A stretch of 64,000 bases of DNA from Brachypterus glaber (GCA_958510825.1 OY294052.1:9321816-9385815); one strand, 5' to 3'; shown: positions 35,130 through 45,607, counted from the first letter of the stretch. Notes: generated by a model from the sequence alone, not told the origin. Made by a program: numbers and translations.

Positions 35130-36072
35130 ATAAAAAAAGTTGGTAATTTTTTTTAATGGAAAAGTTGGCAAAATTGTACAATAAAATTTCTTCTTAAAGC
35201 TCTGCAAATCACTCGTTTTGAGACAAATCAATGGCTTTAAAACTTAAACTCTTGCACATTTTTGTTTTAAAATTAAATACACTTCAAGTCCTCGGTAGAA
35301 TATCGTTGTATATCAAATCGAAAAAGTTGATATATTAATGAAAAATTTGAAAAGTTGTTAAATTGAAAAAAAAAAATGAAAAGTTGGTAATTCTTTAATA
35401 GAAAAGTTGAAAAAAAAATTGAACTGATGAGCTTAGTACGCTTTAAAGCTTACATTGTTGCAGATTTTTGTTTTTAAATAAAATAAACCAAGTTCTCGGT
35501 AGAATATCGTATATACATCGAAAAAGTTGGAAAGTTAAAGAAGAATTTGAAAAGTTGATAGTTCTTTAATCGAAAAGTTGGGAAAAATTGAGATCATGCG
35601 TTTTTTATTCATCACTTGTTTTTCGGACAAAACAAATTTGGTAATTTTTCTGGTATAAGTTGGTTTAAAAAGTTGGCAAAAATTTAGCTGATGAGCTTTT
35701 TTCATCACTTGTTTTTCTGGTCTAGCAAAGTTGGTATATTTTCTGGTATAAAAAAGTTGGTAATTTTTTTAATCGAAAAGTTGGCAAAAATTGAGCTAAT
35801 GACCTTTTTTTAATCATCACTTTTTTGGTAAAAAAAAGTTGATATTTTTCTGGTATAGTAAAGTTGGTAAATTTCCGGCATATAAAAGTTGGTATTTTTC
35901 TAGTATAAAAAAGTTATTTTTTTAATCGAAAAGTTGGCAAAATTGTGCTTTATCTCCCCTCCCAACAAATTTTCTTCGTTACAGCTGTGCAAATCACTCG
36001 TTTTGAGACAAAAAATGGTTTTAAAACTTATATTGTTGCAAATTTTTGTTTTTAAATTAAACGAATTTCAAG
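35130..36072. repeat. Degenerate repeats rich in GAAAAGTTGG, with decayed tRNA-Asp starts
   Basis: 'GAAAAGTTGGCAAAATTG' words recur irregularly. A longer unit ending '...TCACTCGTTTTGAGACAAA', 'TTAAAACTTA', 'TTTTTGTTT' and 'CAAGTCCTCGGTAG' occurs at about 35160-35298, in part at 35400-35502, and at 35928-36083. Only in the last does the ending continue into a full tRNA-Asp. Confidence 0.7.
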
Positions 36073-36144
36073 TCCTCGGTAGTATAGTGGTGAGTATCCC
36101 CGCCTGTCACGCGGGAGACCGGGGTTCGATTCCCCGCCGTGGAG
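36073..36144 (+). tRNA. tRNA-Asp (anticodon GTC)
   Basis: The 72-nt cloverleaf has acceptor TCCTCGG / CCGTGGA, a D arm with box A (TAGTATAGTGGTGAG), anticodon stem CCCGC / GCGGG with loop CTGTCAC (GTC, decoding aspartate GAC and GAU), variable loop AGACC, and T arm GGGG-TTCGATT-CCCC with box B. It is very close to the conserved insect tRNA-Asp. There is one T-T mismatch at the fourth acceptor pair, where the usual gene has a pair, so charging or processing may be weaker. A T6 terminator lies 4 nt downstream. It has no intron. It is flanked by repeats on both sides, so it could be a dispersed copy rather than a main-cluster gene. Confidence 0.92.
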
Positions 36145-36147
36145 AAC

Positions 36148-36153
36148 TTTTTT
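36148..36153 (+). terminator. Pol III terminator of tRNA-Asp
   Basis: A run of six T three bases after the tRNA 3' end, the standard Pol III stop signal. Confidence 0.85.
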
Positions 36154-36194
36154 GATTTTTTAAAACATCAAGCTTTTTTTAATTAAACGTAAAT

Positions 36195-37150
36195 ATAAAT
36201 AGAGTTAAGTGCCGTCACGCTAAAATAGGCCCTAAAGTGTAAATATGGGTAACAAACAAGTTTAAAAATTTTTTTTACAAGCGTGCGGAAAGTAGCACTT
36301 TTTCACACGCATCTACGTTTGAAATGTTGTACTTTTTCGCACTTGTGCGAAAAAATAGTGCGGAAAAGTGTCGCCACGTTAAAATAGGCCCTAGAGTGTA
36401 AATATCGGTAACAAACACGTTTAAAAACTTTTTTTAACAAGCGTGCGGAAAGTAGCATTTTCGCATGCATTTGCGTTTAAAATATTGTACTTTTTCGCAC
36501 TTGTGCGGAAAAATAGTGCGGAAAACTTCCGCCATGTTAAAATAGGCCCTAAAGTGTAAATATAGGTAACAAACACGTTTAAAAAACTTTTTTTCAAAGC
36601 GTGCGGAAAAGTGCTACTTTCCGCATTTGAAATGTTGTACTTTTTCGCACTTGTGCGGAAAAATAGTGCGGAAAAGTGCCGCTACGTTAAAATAGGCCCT
36701 AAAGTGTAAATATCAGTAACCGAGTCGGTAACAAACACGTTTAATAACTTTTTTTTACAAGCGTGCCGAAAGAAGCACTTTTCCGCACGCATTTGCGTTT
36801 GGAATTTTGTACTTTTTCGCAAGTATGCGGAAAAGTAGTGCGGAAAAGTGCCGTCAAGGTAAAATAGGCCCTAGTGTAAATATCGGTAGCAAACACGTTT
36901 AAAAATTATTTTTACAAGCGTGCGGAAAGTAGCACTTTTCCGCAAGCATATGCATTTGAAAATTTGTACTTTTTCGCTTGTGTGCGGAAAAGAAGTGCGG
37001 AAAAGTGCAGTCACGCTAAAATAGGCCCTAAAGTGTAAATATCGGTAACAAACACGTTTAAAAAGTTTTTCTACAAGCGTGCGGAAAATAGAACTTTTCC
37101 TCACGCATTTGCATTTGACATATTGTCTTTTTTTGCACTCGTGCAGAAAC
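36195..37150. repeat. Six-unit tandem array, about 157-bp period
   Basis: 'AATAGGCCCTA-AGTGTAAATA' starts at 36224, 36383, 36541, 36691, 36863 and 37020 (spacings 159, 158, 150, 172, 157). Each unit then carries 'GTAACAAACACGTTTAAAAA', 'ACAAGCGTGCGGAAA' and a hairpin of the form TTTTTCGCACTTGTGCGAAAA followed by TAGTGCGGAAAAGTG. The last unit decays into unique DNA near 37150. The 153-codon minus-strand frame at 36871-37332 translates the array and has repeating FRTLVKIIFKRVCYRYLHF words, so it is not a gene. Confidence 0.9.
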
Positions 37151-37920
37151 AGTCTTCGGCTTTTGTTAGATATTAATGAATTGTTCCTTCTAGCCAAAAT
37201 CTTATTTGGGGCTCTCCATAATCCTAAATAAGTCATAAAATATTCTCTTGTCTTGAAATTTGAGGTTTTCTTAACAAGATATGTGTAAGAATTTACCATA
37301 TTAAAAACTGGAACCCCAAAAAACTTGGTCATTAAATATCTACATCGTTACTGTAACAACTTTTAATCAATAAATAAACTAGCGAGGGGTTTTAAATATA
37401 CAATATACAGTATTTAGTATGGTAACAAATTCCAAGTGTATAGTTTTTCATAAATAAGTCATATATTTCGCTTAGGCGGAAACAGGATAGACTTCAATGA
37501 TTTTAGTTTTATTTTTTTCTAATTTCAATATTGACCATTCGTGAAACAAAATAAATTACTTTTTGCTCGTTTTTCGGCAACTTAATTCTTTTACAAATAA
37601 AAGCCAGTTTGTCGCACATGTAGGTATCAATTTCCTGTATAGTGGTGTCCAAAAATATCGCAACAAATTATTTTAAAGCAAGTTAATGGACTTATTAATT
37701 CTAACCAAGCTTTAGGTTTGTATTTAAAAAGTGCTACGATATGCATAGTTAAATTAAAGGAATCCACAAATTACATAGGTCTCCAGTAGATCTCCAACGA
37801 TTTATTTTAATTTACTTTAAGTGAAAATGTGAAAATTACCAGAAAATAAAATGCAAAACCAACTTTTGAATGTTAAAGGATTTTTTGGATCAAACTTTTT
37901 AAAATTTCAAAAAGGTGGCA
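37151..37920. other. AT-rich non-coding stretch
   Basis: No gene or bounded element recognised. Confidence 0.45.
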
Positions 37921-37926
37921 GAGGAA

Positions 37927-38264
37927 AAATAGTTATTTATGGTACTAGTGGGTAAAGTAAGATATTGCCCATGAGCAAATTAACCTGCGACACGTCAGCC
38001 AAGCAGGTTAATTTTCGAGAGGGCAATATCGGTTTACCCATGAGTGCCATACAAGGTTTTATCCAATAAATAGCTTAGGAATTCATATTTTTAATAAAAA
38101 TTTTAATGACATTTACAAGAAAATAATTTGACAAGTGACAGTTGAGTGGGTAAAATAAATAATTATCCACTCAATAAAATAAAAGACACGCTGGGGTTAT
38201 TATTGAGTTTATCTATTTAAAATAAAGCTGGTAATTGTCTTATTATCTGTATGTATTGGATAAA
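37927..38264. mobile_element. MITE family E, copy 2 (with full hairpin)
   Basis: Same family as 23742-24037. Here the left 115 bp form a long nested hairpin: GGTACTAGTGGGTAAA / TTTACCCATGAGTGCC, TATTGCCC / GGGCAATA and ATTAACCTGC / GCAGGTTAAT around the loop GACACGTCAGCCAA. Confidence 0.8.
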
Positions 38265-38586
38265 GTATTTTTGTATTAGAACTAAGACAATTTGTTCAAA
38301 AGTTTATGTCCACTAGTGTACACTGTAATAATATCCGTTATACGGTCATTATTTTTAAAAGAATACATCTGCATTGTGCACCCAGTAATTAATATATAAT
38401 ATTAAAATAAATTTACTATTTCTATACTGTTTTTAAATTAATGGGCGGTCCAGGACCATATGGGCATTGCTCTTTTCTATGGTATACCAAAAACTGAAAG
38501 ATTTATATTTATTTTTTTTTTAATTAAATAACTAACATGTTTTTTGCGTTATGCACTAAAATATATATTTAGTAGAGGCCAAAAAC

Positions 38587-38810
38587 CACTTAAATGTCTT
38601 TTAAGTGTATGCTAAATCAATGGATTATGTGTATATCTTATAGCAAAACTATATATTTTTGAAACTCAGACAATTTTCAACCGAATACGCAAAAATATAC
38701 AGTGATCTTTTTAAAAAACACATAATGAAAAAAATCTGATTTTCAAAAATATATAGTTTTGTTATAAGATATACAGATAAATCATCTATTTAGTATACAC
38801 TTAGAAGTGG
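38587..38810. mobile_element. Fold-back MITE
   Basis: 'TAAGTGTATGCTAAA', 'TATATCTTATAGCAAAAC' and 'TATATATTTTTGAAA' on the left pair with their reverse complements on the right, and CCACTT / AAGTGG close the ends. Non-coding. Confidence 0.7.
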
Positions 38811-39038
38811 AATTCATGTCGCCTGCAAACCCTGCTTACCTTTTCTATCAACTAAATTATGCGAATAGCGATCCAAGGCGTCCTATACGCCGGGGGTAAG
38901 GCAGCACGGCCATAAGGAGTTCTATTTTGAAGTGTATACTAAACAGATAGATAATCTGTATCTGCTTAAAGTACGAGGAGGACATTAAAATTAGACTATA
39001 TATCATTATACATTAACTTTTATATATAGGAATTGTAT

Positions 39039-39040
<2 letters not shown>

Positions 39041-39090
<50 letters not shown>
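39041..39090. repeat. (AT)n microsatellite
   Basis: About 24 AT units, with short inverted flanks (AATTGTATA / TATACAATT). Confidence 0.97.
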
Positions 39091-39094
<4 letters not shown>

Positions 39095-39095
<1 letters not shown>

Positions 39096-40879
39096 CAATT
39101 GACAAAATTGAAAGTAATTTTTTATTTTAATATGTAACAAAAATGGAAGCACTTTCTATTTTTTATATATTTTAAAATAATTTTCTTTTTTATTTAATAT
39201 TGAAGATTTATATAATAATTAAGCTAAAATAATTTTAATTGCAGATGGTACAGGTTTTATTAATGAAATAAATACAATATTTATTAAAATAAAATAAAAA
39301 ATAAAAAGAAGCTAAAAATGAAGAACCCTATATTTTCACTTCTCTTTAAAATGCTTGTACAATACAGCAATAAATTTTGGTAGCTAGATTTTGCTTAAAT
39401 TTAAGAGCGATTAAACCAAAGATAGGTTTTAATAAAATTTAACAGCGATTAAATCGAATGTAGCTTCATTTAAAGTTTTAATAAAGTTAGTTTAGAAAAT
39501 ACTCTTAGGATAAATCCTCGTTTTGTGGATTTTACCACCTAAAATACAGGTTATCTAGACGCAGAATCTATCTTAGTAATAAATTGGATCAAGGTAGCTA
39601 TGATTAGTGGTTAAAAAAATGACTTTTATTACCCACCCATATTTTTTGACATTTAGAATAAATTGAGTGTCATCTTAAGTCTTACAAATAATTATAAGAA
39701 TATATTTTTAAAAAGTCCAAAACGTGTCTTACAAATAATTATAAGAATATATTTTAAAGTTTAAATTTATTCTTTCAACCATTAAACAAGAAACATATGA
39801 TCATCTACTAAGAAAGATCTGCGCGGGTTAAGCTGTATTTTTTGCAAATTTTCGGTTTGGTTTTCAGGCATTTCGTGTAAAATAAATACTATAGTAAGAA
39901 TAAATTTTTGAATTTATAATGATATGAATTAAAACAGATTTATCAACATCTCGTTAGAATAATCAAACTAAAAATTACAACTCAGATACTTTTTCAAATA
40001 CCAAACAGTGAATTATTATATTACCAAAAATAAAAATGTTGACACATGTATTCAAACAATTCGCCCCGATAAAAAAAATCACGTTATGTACCTACAATGA
40101 AAATTTAAATAATTATTGTATTCGTGACTTAATTCCAAATAAATTTACCATTAAAATGATTCTTCTAAAAAGTAAACGTAGTCAGGCGATGGTATGATTA
40201 TGCCCTTCGTCGTACTGCCGGCTGAAGCTAGAACCTATATTATATTTTTTTTTTCACAAAGTATTTTGACATTTATATAAAAAAAATATCAGCAAAAACT
40301 TATCGAGGGAATTTTAATTTATTTATTTAATTTATGGGAATCCGCAGAGCCCTATTGCACCCTTTAGTCAGTTCGTCTTTCTGTCTACCCGTTCTTTCTC
40401 CGACAAAATCGCCTCTTCATCTCTCTATACTGTATGTACTGTATATAAATTCTACTTTCGTGAATTTTGTACCTTTTATGTAAAATGGTACCCAAATGGT
40501 GTTTATTTTAAACTAGATGAAACGTTGCAAGCACCCTGTCAAAACATCGGCACTATTGTACACTAGAGTCATCTAGTTTGCAAATTTCAAAAGTCCAAAC
40601 TAGGTGTTTTGTTTGATTTTTCTGATTCTGTATCTTTAAAACATTATATTCTAGCCTAAAACTGTATATAACTTTTTTTATAGGGCTTAAAAAGAGCTTT
40701 TATTTAAAATATAATTTTTTGAAATCGGGTTATAAATATGTGAGATATGCTAAAAAAAACCTTTTACTGCTTTAAACGCCAATATCTCGAAAACAATGCG
40801 TTTTATGAAAAGGTTGTTTATAACATTTTTTGACCAATTTAAAATTATCTTTTATATAAGTGCTAAATTAACCAAATAC
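39095..40879. other. AT-rich non-coding stretch
   Basis: No gene seen. A short direct repeat 'TCTTACAAATAATTATAAGA' occurs at about 39680 and 39727. Confidence 0.45.
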
Positions 40880-40905
40880 AATAATAATTATTATTATTAT
40901 TATTA
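40880..40905. repeat. (TAA)n tail of the minus-strand LINE
   Basis: AATAATAATTATTATTATTATT marks the probable 3' terminus of the retrotransposon, the same kind of tail as at 33397-33440. Confidence 0.7.
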
Positions 40906-41111
40906 AAAATTTGAAAAGGGCAGAGGAATAATCCTATTGTGCCCAAAAATGCATAACGAAGTGTATAAACAATTAGAAGCACACAAGTTTATAAAAAAGT
41001 AGAAAAACTAGAAAAATCTAATATAAATATAAAATTACTAAAGTTTATCGAAAAAAAAAAAACATAAATAAATAAATAAATAAATGCAATAAAATGATTA
41101 AACAAGAAAAA

Positions 41112-43934
41112 CTACATTAAGGAATTGGCAAGCCAAAGGTCATAGCGATTTTTAAAACTGTTTATTGACGTTGCATTAACTACACTTTCCTCAAGAGAGT
41201 TCCACTGCAAAAAAACACGGTTTGTTAAGAACTGTTCTCTGGTACTGGTTTTAAAGTTCTCACGCACAAGTTTAAAGCTGTGTCCTCGAAGTCTTGGATC
41301 ATTTGTCAGAGTGAATAAGTGGCGCAGGTCTTTGGAGTAAGTGTTTTGCAGGATTCGGTAAGTCTGAATCATGTCGCCACGTTGTCTTCTAACGGTGAGT
41401 AGAGGTAGATTTAGGATTTCTAGACGTTCGTGGTAATCGAGATGGTAGAGACCTTGAACCCATTTAGTATTCTTCCGTTGGACTCCCTCGAGTAGCTGCA
41501 CATCTCTAATAAACCTGGGACTCCAAATTACATTATTATATTCCAAAAGTGGCCTAATGTAAGACTTGTATAACGTTCGAAAAAGCTGTGAGTTGGGCGA
41601 GCTGAAAGACTTTTTTATCATAAATGAAACAGAGTTCGCTCTTCTCACAACAGAACTAATATGTTCTGACCAACACAATGTACTGTTTATGGTGACACCT
41701 AAATCCACTTGACTGTAAACTGGCTTGACACTGTTACCACCTAACAAGTATATTTGACGGGGATTATTCTTGCCTATGTGTAGTACTGTACATTTTTGTG
41801 GGTTTAAAGGTATGAGCCAGTCTTCGCACCATTTTTCAAGGTTATACAAGTCCTGCTGAAGAAGTGGAGTATCGGTGAGAGGATTGGCATATAACTTGGA
41901 GTCGTCAGCGTAAAAACTATGTGAGCATGAAAGGTGGAATGGAAGATCTGCTGTATATATCAGGTAGAGTATTGGTCCAAGTACTGAACCCTGTGGTACA
42001 CCTGAACCGACTGTTCTAGTTGAGGAAGACGATTTACCAACTCTCACTGAAAAATGCCTATTGTAAAGAAATGCTTTAATCCATCTTAGCAATTTACCCC
42101 TAATTCCAAAATGCCTAAGCTTATGGAGAAGCCTCTTTTTAGGTACTCGTTCAAAAGCCTTGGAAAAATCGAGATATAGTACGTCCACAGGTTCACCTCT
42201 ATCAATTGATTTACTCCATGCTTGAAGGCATTCCAAAAGATTAGTGGTGGTGGAGCGTCCAGGCAGAAAACCATGCTGTGCATCGGGTATGATTTTATTT
42301 TTTAGTATAAAGTCGACAAGCACATCAGCGATTATTCGTTCCATAACTTTTGAGCTGCTGGGCAACAGGCTGATAGGTCGATAGTTGTTCGGATCTAACT
42401 TGTCTCCCTTTTTAAATATGGGTGTAACTGAAGCGAAAAGCCACTGATCTGGAAGAGTACCACTCTGAAAAGATGACTGCATAATTTTAGAGAGTGGTTT
42501 CGCTAAAACATCTGCGCAGTTTTTGAGGACCTTGTTCGAAATGAAGTCAGGACCAGGAGAACTTGACGTGCATAACTTGGTAAGGTGATTACGAACAGTC
42601 TCCTCTGTAAATTCCACTTCTTCTAAGCTTAACTCAACTCTAGGACACCTTATTGGGGGAAGTTGTCCATCTGGCTCCATAGAGTACGATTCTTCGAAAA
42701 CGTTTGCTAAAGTATCAGCTGTTTCGCCATTTGAGGAACACAGAATCCCATTACTTTTCTTTACAATGGGAGTGGAAACAGAGGACGAAAGTTGAGACCG
42801 GGTGTATTTGTACACAGCCTTGGCACCCTTGGATAGAAGAGAGTTTTCGTAAACACTTCGCTTAAACCGGATTTCTGATGAGAGCTCATTTGAAAAGTTC
42901 CTATGAGTTAGAAAATCAGCTTCATTTAATGATGTTTTGTATTTACGCCAAAGGTTACGTTTTATCTTCGAACGCTGTATTATATCACTAGTTATGTAAG
43001 GCTTGGATGCGTTAGTAATGTTTTCGTAGCTTGTGGAGCAAGTTTTAATGTGATTACTAACGGTTTTATAAAAAGCTAGCCACATCTCGTTAGTGTTGTT
43101 AGCGTCTTGCATATCAATCCAGTTTTCGTTGGAAAAATTATCTGATAAGATATTATAGTTAGTATATGTGTAAGTTTTAGTTACGTTTCTTTGAGAAGCT
43201 TGAGTAAGTGACTGTATGGTACATAAAACTGACACATGGTCAGAGGTTGCAATAGGCGGTAACATTTCAATATTGCTTATTAAGTTTTCATCATTTGTAA
43301 GAATTAGGTCAAGCAGAGATGGATTGTTGTTTACACGATATCTTGTAAATTCGGTGACTAGTTGGGATAAATTAGTGTCCAATATCATATTAGTAAATAG
43401 TGCTGCTGTGTTTATACTATCGGACGGTAGAATTAAATTCCAGTTTATGGTTGGAAGGTTAAAGTCACCAATAATAATAAGATTTTTGTAGGCCAAGCTT
43501 GCTTCTTTTATCTCAGAGATTAATAATTTATCAGAATCAGGATCGGATGTTACACTCCCATCAGGCGGACGATATACTCCCACGAGGGTGAACGAGAAGT
43601 TGCTGCTTACCAGCTGTAACCAAACAGATTGGATTCCGCTAATATTTTTGTCGATGCGATTAATAGTATACTTTTTGAAGAAATCATTGTTGAGATAGAT
43701 GCAAACGCCTCCGCCTCGGTGGTTTTCTCTATCTTGTCGATAAATTGTGTAGCCGTGAAGTTTTACTACAGAGTTCTTTATGTGTGGTTTAAGCCATGTT
43801 TCTGATAAGATAATACAGCTAGGTTTGTGTTGCTGAATGAAGAGATAAAAGTCGTTTAGCTTTGCGGTAAGTGAGTCTATGTTTGTGTAAGCAATCTTAA
43901 ATTCCGTAATGATGACATTTACTTTTTTGCTTTT
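41112..43934 (-). CDS. LINE ORF2: apurinic endonuclease plus reverse transcriptase
   Basis: The open frame has about 940 codons (stop TAG at 41112-41114). N-terminal APE-type endonuclease (residues ~1-240): IAYTNIDSLTAKL, LSETWLKPHI, GGGVCIYL, VGVYRPPDGS, IIIGDFNLPTINW, and catalytic TSDHVSV (SDH at 43236-43244). Reverse transcriptase (about 480-750): VTPIFKKGDKLDPNNYRPIS, AQHGFLPGRSTTTNLLE, LYLDFSKAFERVP, SGVPQGSVLGPILY, FYADDSKLY (catalytic YADD at 41901-41912), LNPQKCTVLHIGK. The end (RLRGHSFKLV ... NRVFLQWNSL ... SFKNRYDLWL) is the typical CR1/Jockey C-terminus. No AUG lies in frame before the middle of the endonuclease (first at about 43388), and the first GTG is at 43583. Translation probably enters from ORF1 by a -1 shift at 43922-43928. 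It nicks target DNA and primes cDNA synthesis there. Confidence 0.93.
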   Translation of the reverse strand, partial: KSKKVNVIITEFKIAYTNIDSLTAKLNDFYLFIQQHKPSCIILSETWLKPHIKNSVVKLHGYTIYRQDRENHRGGGVCIYLNNDFFKKYTINRIDKNISGIQSVWLQLVSSNFSFTLVGVYRPPDGSVTSDPDSDKLLISEIKEASLAYKNLIIIGDFNLPTINWNLILPSDSINTAALFTNMILDTNLSQLVTEFTRYRVNNNPSLLDLILTNDENLISNIEMLPPIATSDHVSVLCTIQSLTQASQRNVTKTYTYTNYNILSDNFSNENWIDMQDANNTNEMWLAFYKTVSNHIKTCSTSYENITNASKPYITSDIIQRSKIKRNLWRKYKTSLNEADFLTHRNFSNELSSEIRFKRSVYENSLLSKGAKAVYKYTRSQLSSSVSTPIVKKSNGILCSSNGETADTLANVFEESYSMEPDGQLPPIRCPRVELSLEEVEFTEETVRNHLTKLCTSSSPGPDFISNKVLKNCADVLAKPLSKIMQSSFQSGTLPDQWLFASVTPIFKKGDKLDPNNYRPISLLPSSSKVMERIIADVLVDFILKNKIIPDAQHGFLPGRSTTTNLLECLQAWSKSIDRGEPVDVLYLDFSKAFERVPKKRLLHKLRHFGIRGKLLRWIKAFLYNRHFSVRVGKSSSSTRTVGSGVPQGSVLGPILYLIYTADLPFHLSCSHSFYADDSKLYANPLTDTPLLQQDLYNLEKWCEDWLIPLNPQKCTVLHIGKNNPRQIYLLGGNSVKPVYSQVDLGVTINSTLCWSEHISSVVRRANSVSFMIKKSFSSPNSQLFRTLYKSYIRPLLEYNNVIWSPRFIRDVQLLEGVQRKNTKWVQGLYHLDYHERLEILNLPLLTVRRQRGDMIQTYRILQNTYSKDLRHLFTLTNDPRLRGHSFKLVRENFKTSTREQFLTNRVFLQWNSLEESVVNATSINSFKNRYDLWLANSLM

Positions 43935-44674
43935 TCAACTATGGAAGGCAAGCCATTTATATATTTTATCGTTAAATTTTCTTCTCCTGCTTCTGATCTA
44001 TTTGATAATTCATCTCTAACCTTGTTGAGATAGGCAGTTTGGTATGGAGTTTTATCATCGCTGATAGATATGGTAGAATAAGGGGAGTTAGCCAGTTTAT
44101 TTTTATTTCGCAGAACTTTGCGGGCTTGAAAGGGAGTAGTAAAACTGACTTTTACAATTCTAGGCTTATTTGGTTGGCTTTTGCCAACTCGAAAAATAGA
44201 TGCAGGGTTGCGAGCATTAGGACCTTGAATGAAGTTTAAAACTGCAGTTACTTTTTCGTTATCCCGTTGATCCGTATTGACGTTTTGGGAAGCAGGGACC
44301 TCAGGAATGTTGCGTATAATTATATTATATGATCGATTAATACGCTCAGCGGCCTCATTTACACATTTTTCAAAGGCTTGGGGAGAGGTTTCTTGCGAAA
44401 GAATTTCAGTGGAAGGCTTTAGTTTGATTTCTAGTTCAGCAATTTTGGAATTGACTAGGTCCGTGAGAAATAGTTTCAATCTTTCAATTTTATCCTCTGC
44501 CACATTGCATAGATCGCAGAAAACTTTAACATTTCGTTTAGCTCGACGCGTTAGGCGAAGGTGTTCGGCCTGTATCCCAACGCAGGCCTCATGAATCTTC
44601 TTATCACAGCCATCGCAGTTAATAAAAAGAGAATCGGCGAGTACTACTGCTTTACAATTTGGACATGAAGCCAT
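43919..44674 (-). CDS. LINE ORF1: PHD-like zinc finger and nucleic-acid-binding protein
   Basis: 251 residues from ATG at 44674 (MASCPNC); upstream in-frame starts are only TTG. N-terminal cysteine/histidine cluster like a PHD finger: CPNC (4-7), CDGCDKKIHEAC, then VKVFCDLC near residue 57. Next comes a charged helical stretch (KIERLKLFLTDLVNSKIAEL) and a region like the RNA-recognition part of L1/CR1 ORF1 proteins: NIIIRNIPEV, FRVGKSQPNKPRIVKVSF, ARKVLRNKNKLA. Such proteins bind the element's RNA and act as chaperones in the RNP. The last codons GCA AAA AAG TAA contain a -1 slippery heptamer and overlap the ORF2 frame. Confidence 0.85.
   Translation of the reverse strand: MASCPNCKAVVLADSLFINCDGCDKKIHEACVGIQAEHLRLTRRAKRNVKVFCDLCNVAEDKIERLKLFLTDLVNSKIAELEIKLKPSTEILSQETSPQAFEKCVNEAAERINRSYNIIIRNIPEVPASQNVNTDQRDNEKVTAVLNFIQGPNARNPASIFRVGKSQPNKPRIVKVSFTTPFQARKVLRNKNKLANSPYSTISISDDKTPYQTAYLNKVRDELSNRSEAGEENLTIKYINGLPSIVEKAKK
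43922..43928 (-). promoter_or_regulatory. Candidate -1 frameshift heptamer A_AAA_AAG
   Basis: On the minus strand the ORF1 end reads GC A-AAA-AAG-TAA-ATG in the ORF1 frame. This is an X-XXY-YYZ heptamer directly before the stop. A -1 slip gives AAA-AAA-GTA-AAT-GTC and enters ORF2 exactly where its endonuclease begins. The ATG after the stop is in the ORF1 frame and reaches TAG after 13 codons, so it cannot start ORF2. Confidence 0.6.
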
Positions 44675-45114
44675 GACGTGAAGAAAAATAAATACGGGAT
44701 GATGCTTATTCAAATAAAAAGTTCGTGTTGTTTTTTACCAATAACTGATAAATACAATTTTAGTAGTTGTTTGCAATTTAATAAATTATTCTTATGTAAT
44801 TTTATTTAAATGCAGTTGAGTGTACCTGTTTTAGATACTATCGGTGGTAAAGATGCACTTTAACTAATCACTGGTACAAAATTTAGATAAAAAGTACGTT
44901 ATTTTACTTGCGAAAATTAAAATTTTCTAACGGAGCACAATAAAACTTGTTGCTTTCGACAAATGTTTCTGCTTTTTAGCGCACTAAAAACGAGTGTTAT
45001 GAAACTAGTACTTTAATATACTATACTATACTAATTGCCTTAATTATAAACAAAAAACGCTAAAAATAGGAGTTTTACCCTATTTTTACCTCCCTTACCC
45101 CCAATCGTTTACCC

Positions 45115-45350
45115 CACAAAATAAAAAAAGTTGTCTGTGCTGGGGTTGTAACCCACCTATTCTTGTATTTTGGGATGCTGAATCTGCCAAAAGAAAAAGG
45201 TAATTTATGGGCTCATTTTTTTTTGGACACTGAAAAAACTGTCTAAAATTAAGAAAATCTCATCTGCAATTTCGGTGTAGCAAAAAAATGAGCCCATTAA
45301 GTGCCTTTTTTATAACAACCCCAGTACAGACAACTTTTTTCTTTTTGTGG
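45115..45350. mobile_element. Fold-back MITE
   Basis: 'CACAAAATAAAAAAAGTTGT', 'CTGTGCTGGGGTTGT' and 'GGTAATTTATGGGCTCATTT' on the left pair with reverse complements on the right ('AAATGAGCCCATTAAGTGCC', 'ACAACCCCAGTACAG', 'ACAACTTTTTTCTTTTTGTG'). Confidence 0.8.
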
Positions 45351-45352
45351 AC

Positions 45353-45516
45353 CTGTGTTTGTCTGTCCGGATCCTGTCTGTATCTTTGAACGACCCCGGC
45401 TACCGGAGATTCGGTGGAGGGAGCAATCTTATATTTAAAATTTAAATAATTTTTTAAAATCTTTTAATTTTATTATTTTGTTTTTATTAATTAACTACTT
45501 TTTTATAATTTATATT

Positions 45517-45607
<91 letters not shown>

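Larger units (their letters stand above)
40880..44760 (-). mobile_element. Coding-intact LINE, CR1/Jockey-superfamily type
   Basis: The minus-strand element has ORF1 (44674-43919), ORF2 (to 41112), an AT-rich 3' UTR with an ATTT tetranucleotide run (about 41066-41086), and a (TAA)n tail at 40905-40880 after 'AGGATTATTCCTCTGCCC'. Both ORFs are free of internal stops over 3.5 kb, so this is a young and possibly active copy. The 5' end is not precisely known; up to a few hundred bases above 44674 may be 5' UTR. No target duplication was identified. Confidence 0.85.

Noticed and set aside
36871..37332. 153-codon minus-strand frame
   Set aside because: Its repeated FKRVCYRYLHF words follow the 157-bp tandem array; it is not a gene.
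43216..43491. Plus-strand frame inside the LINE endonuclease
   Set aside because: Antisense shadow of ORF2; the same holds for plus-strand frames at 44039-44239 and 44277-44594.
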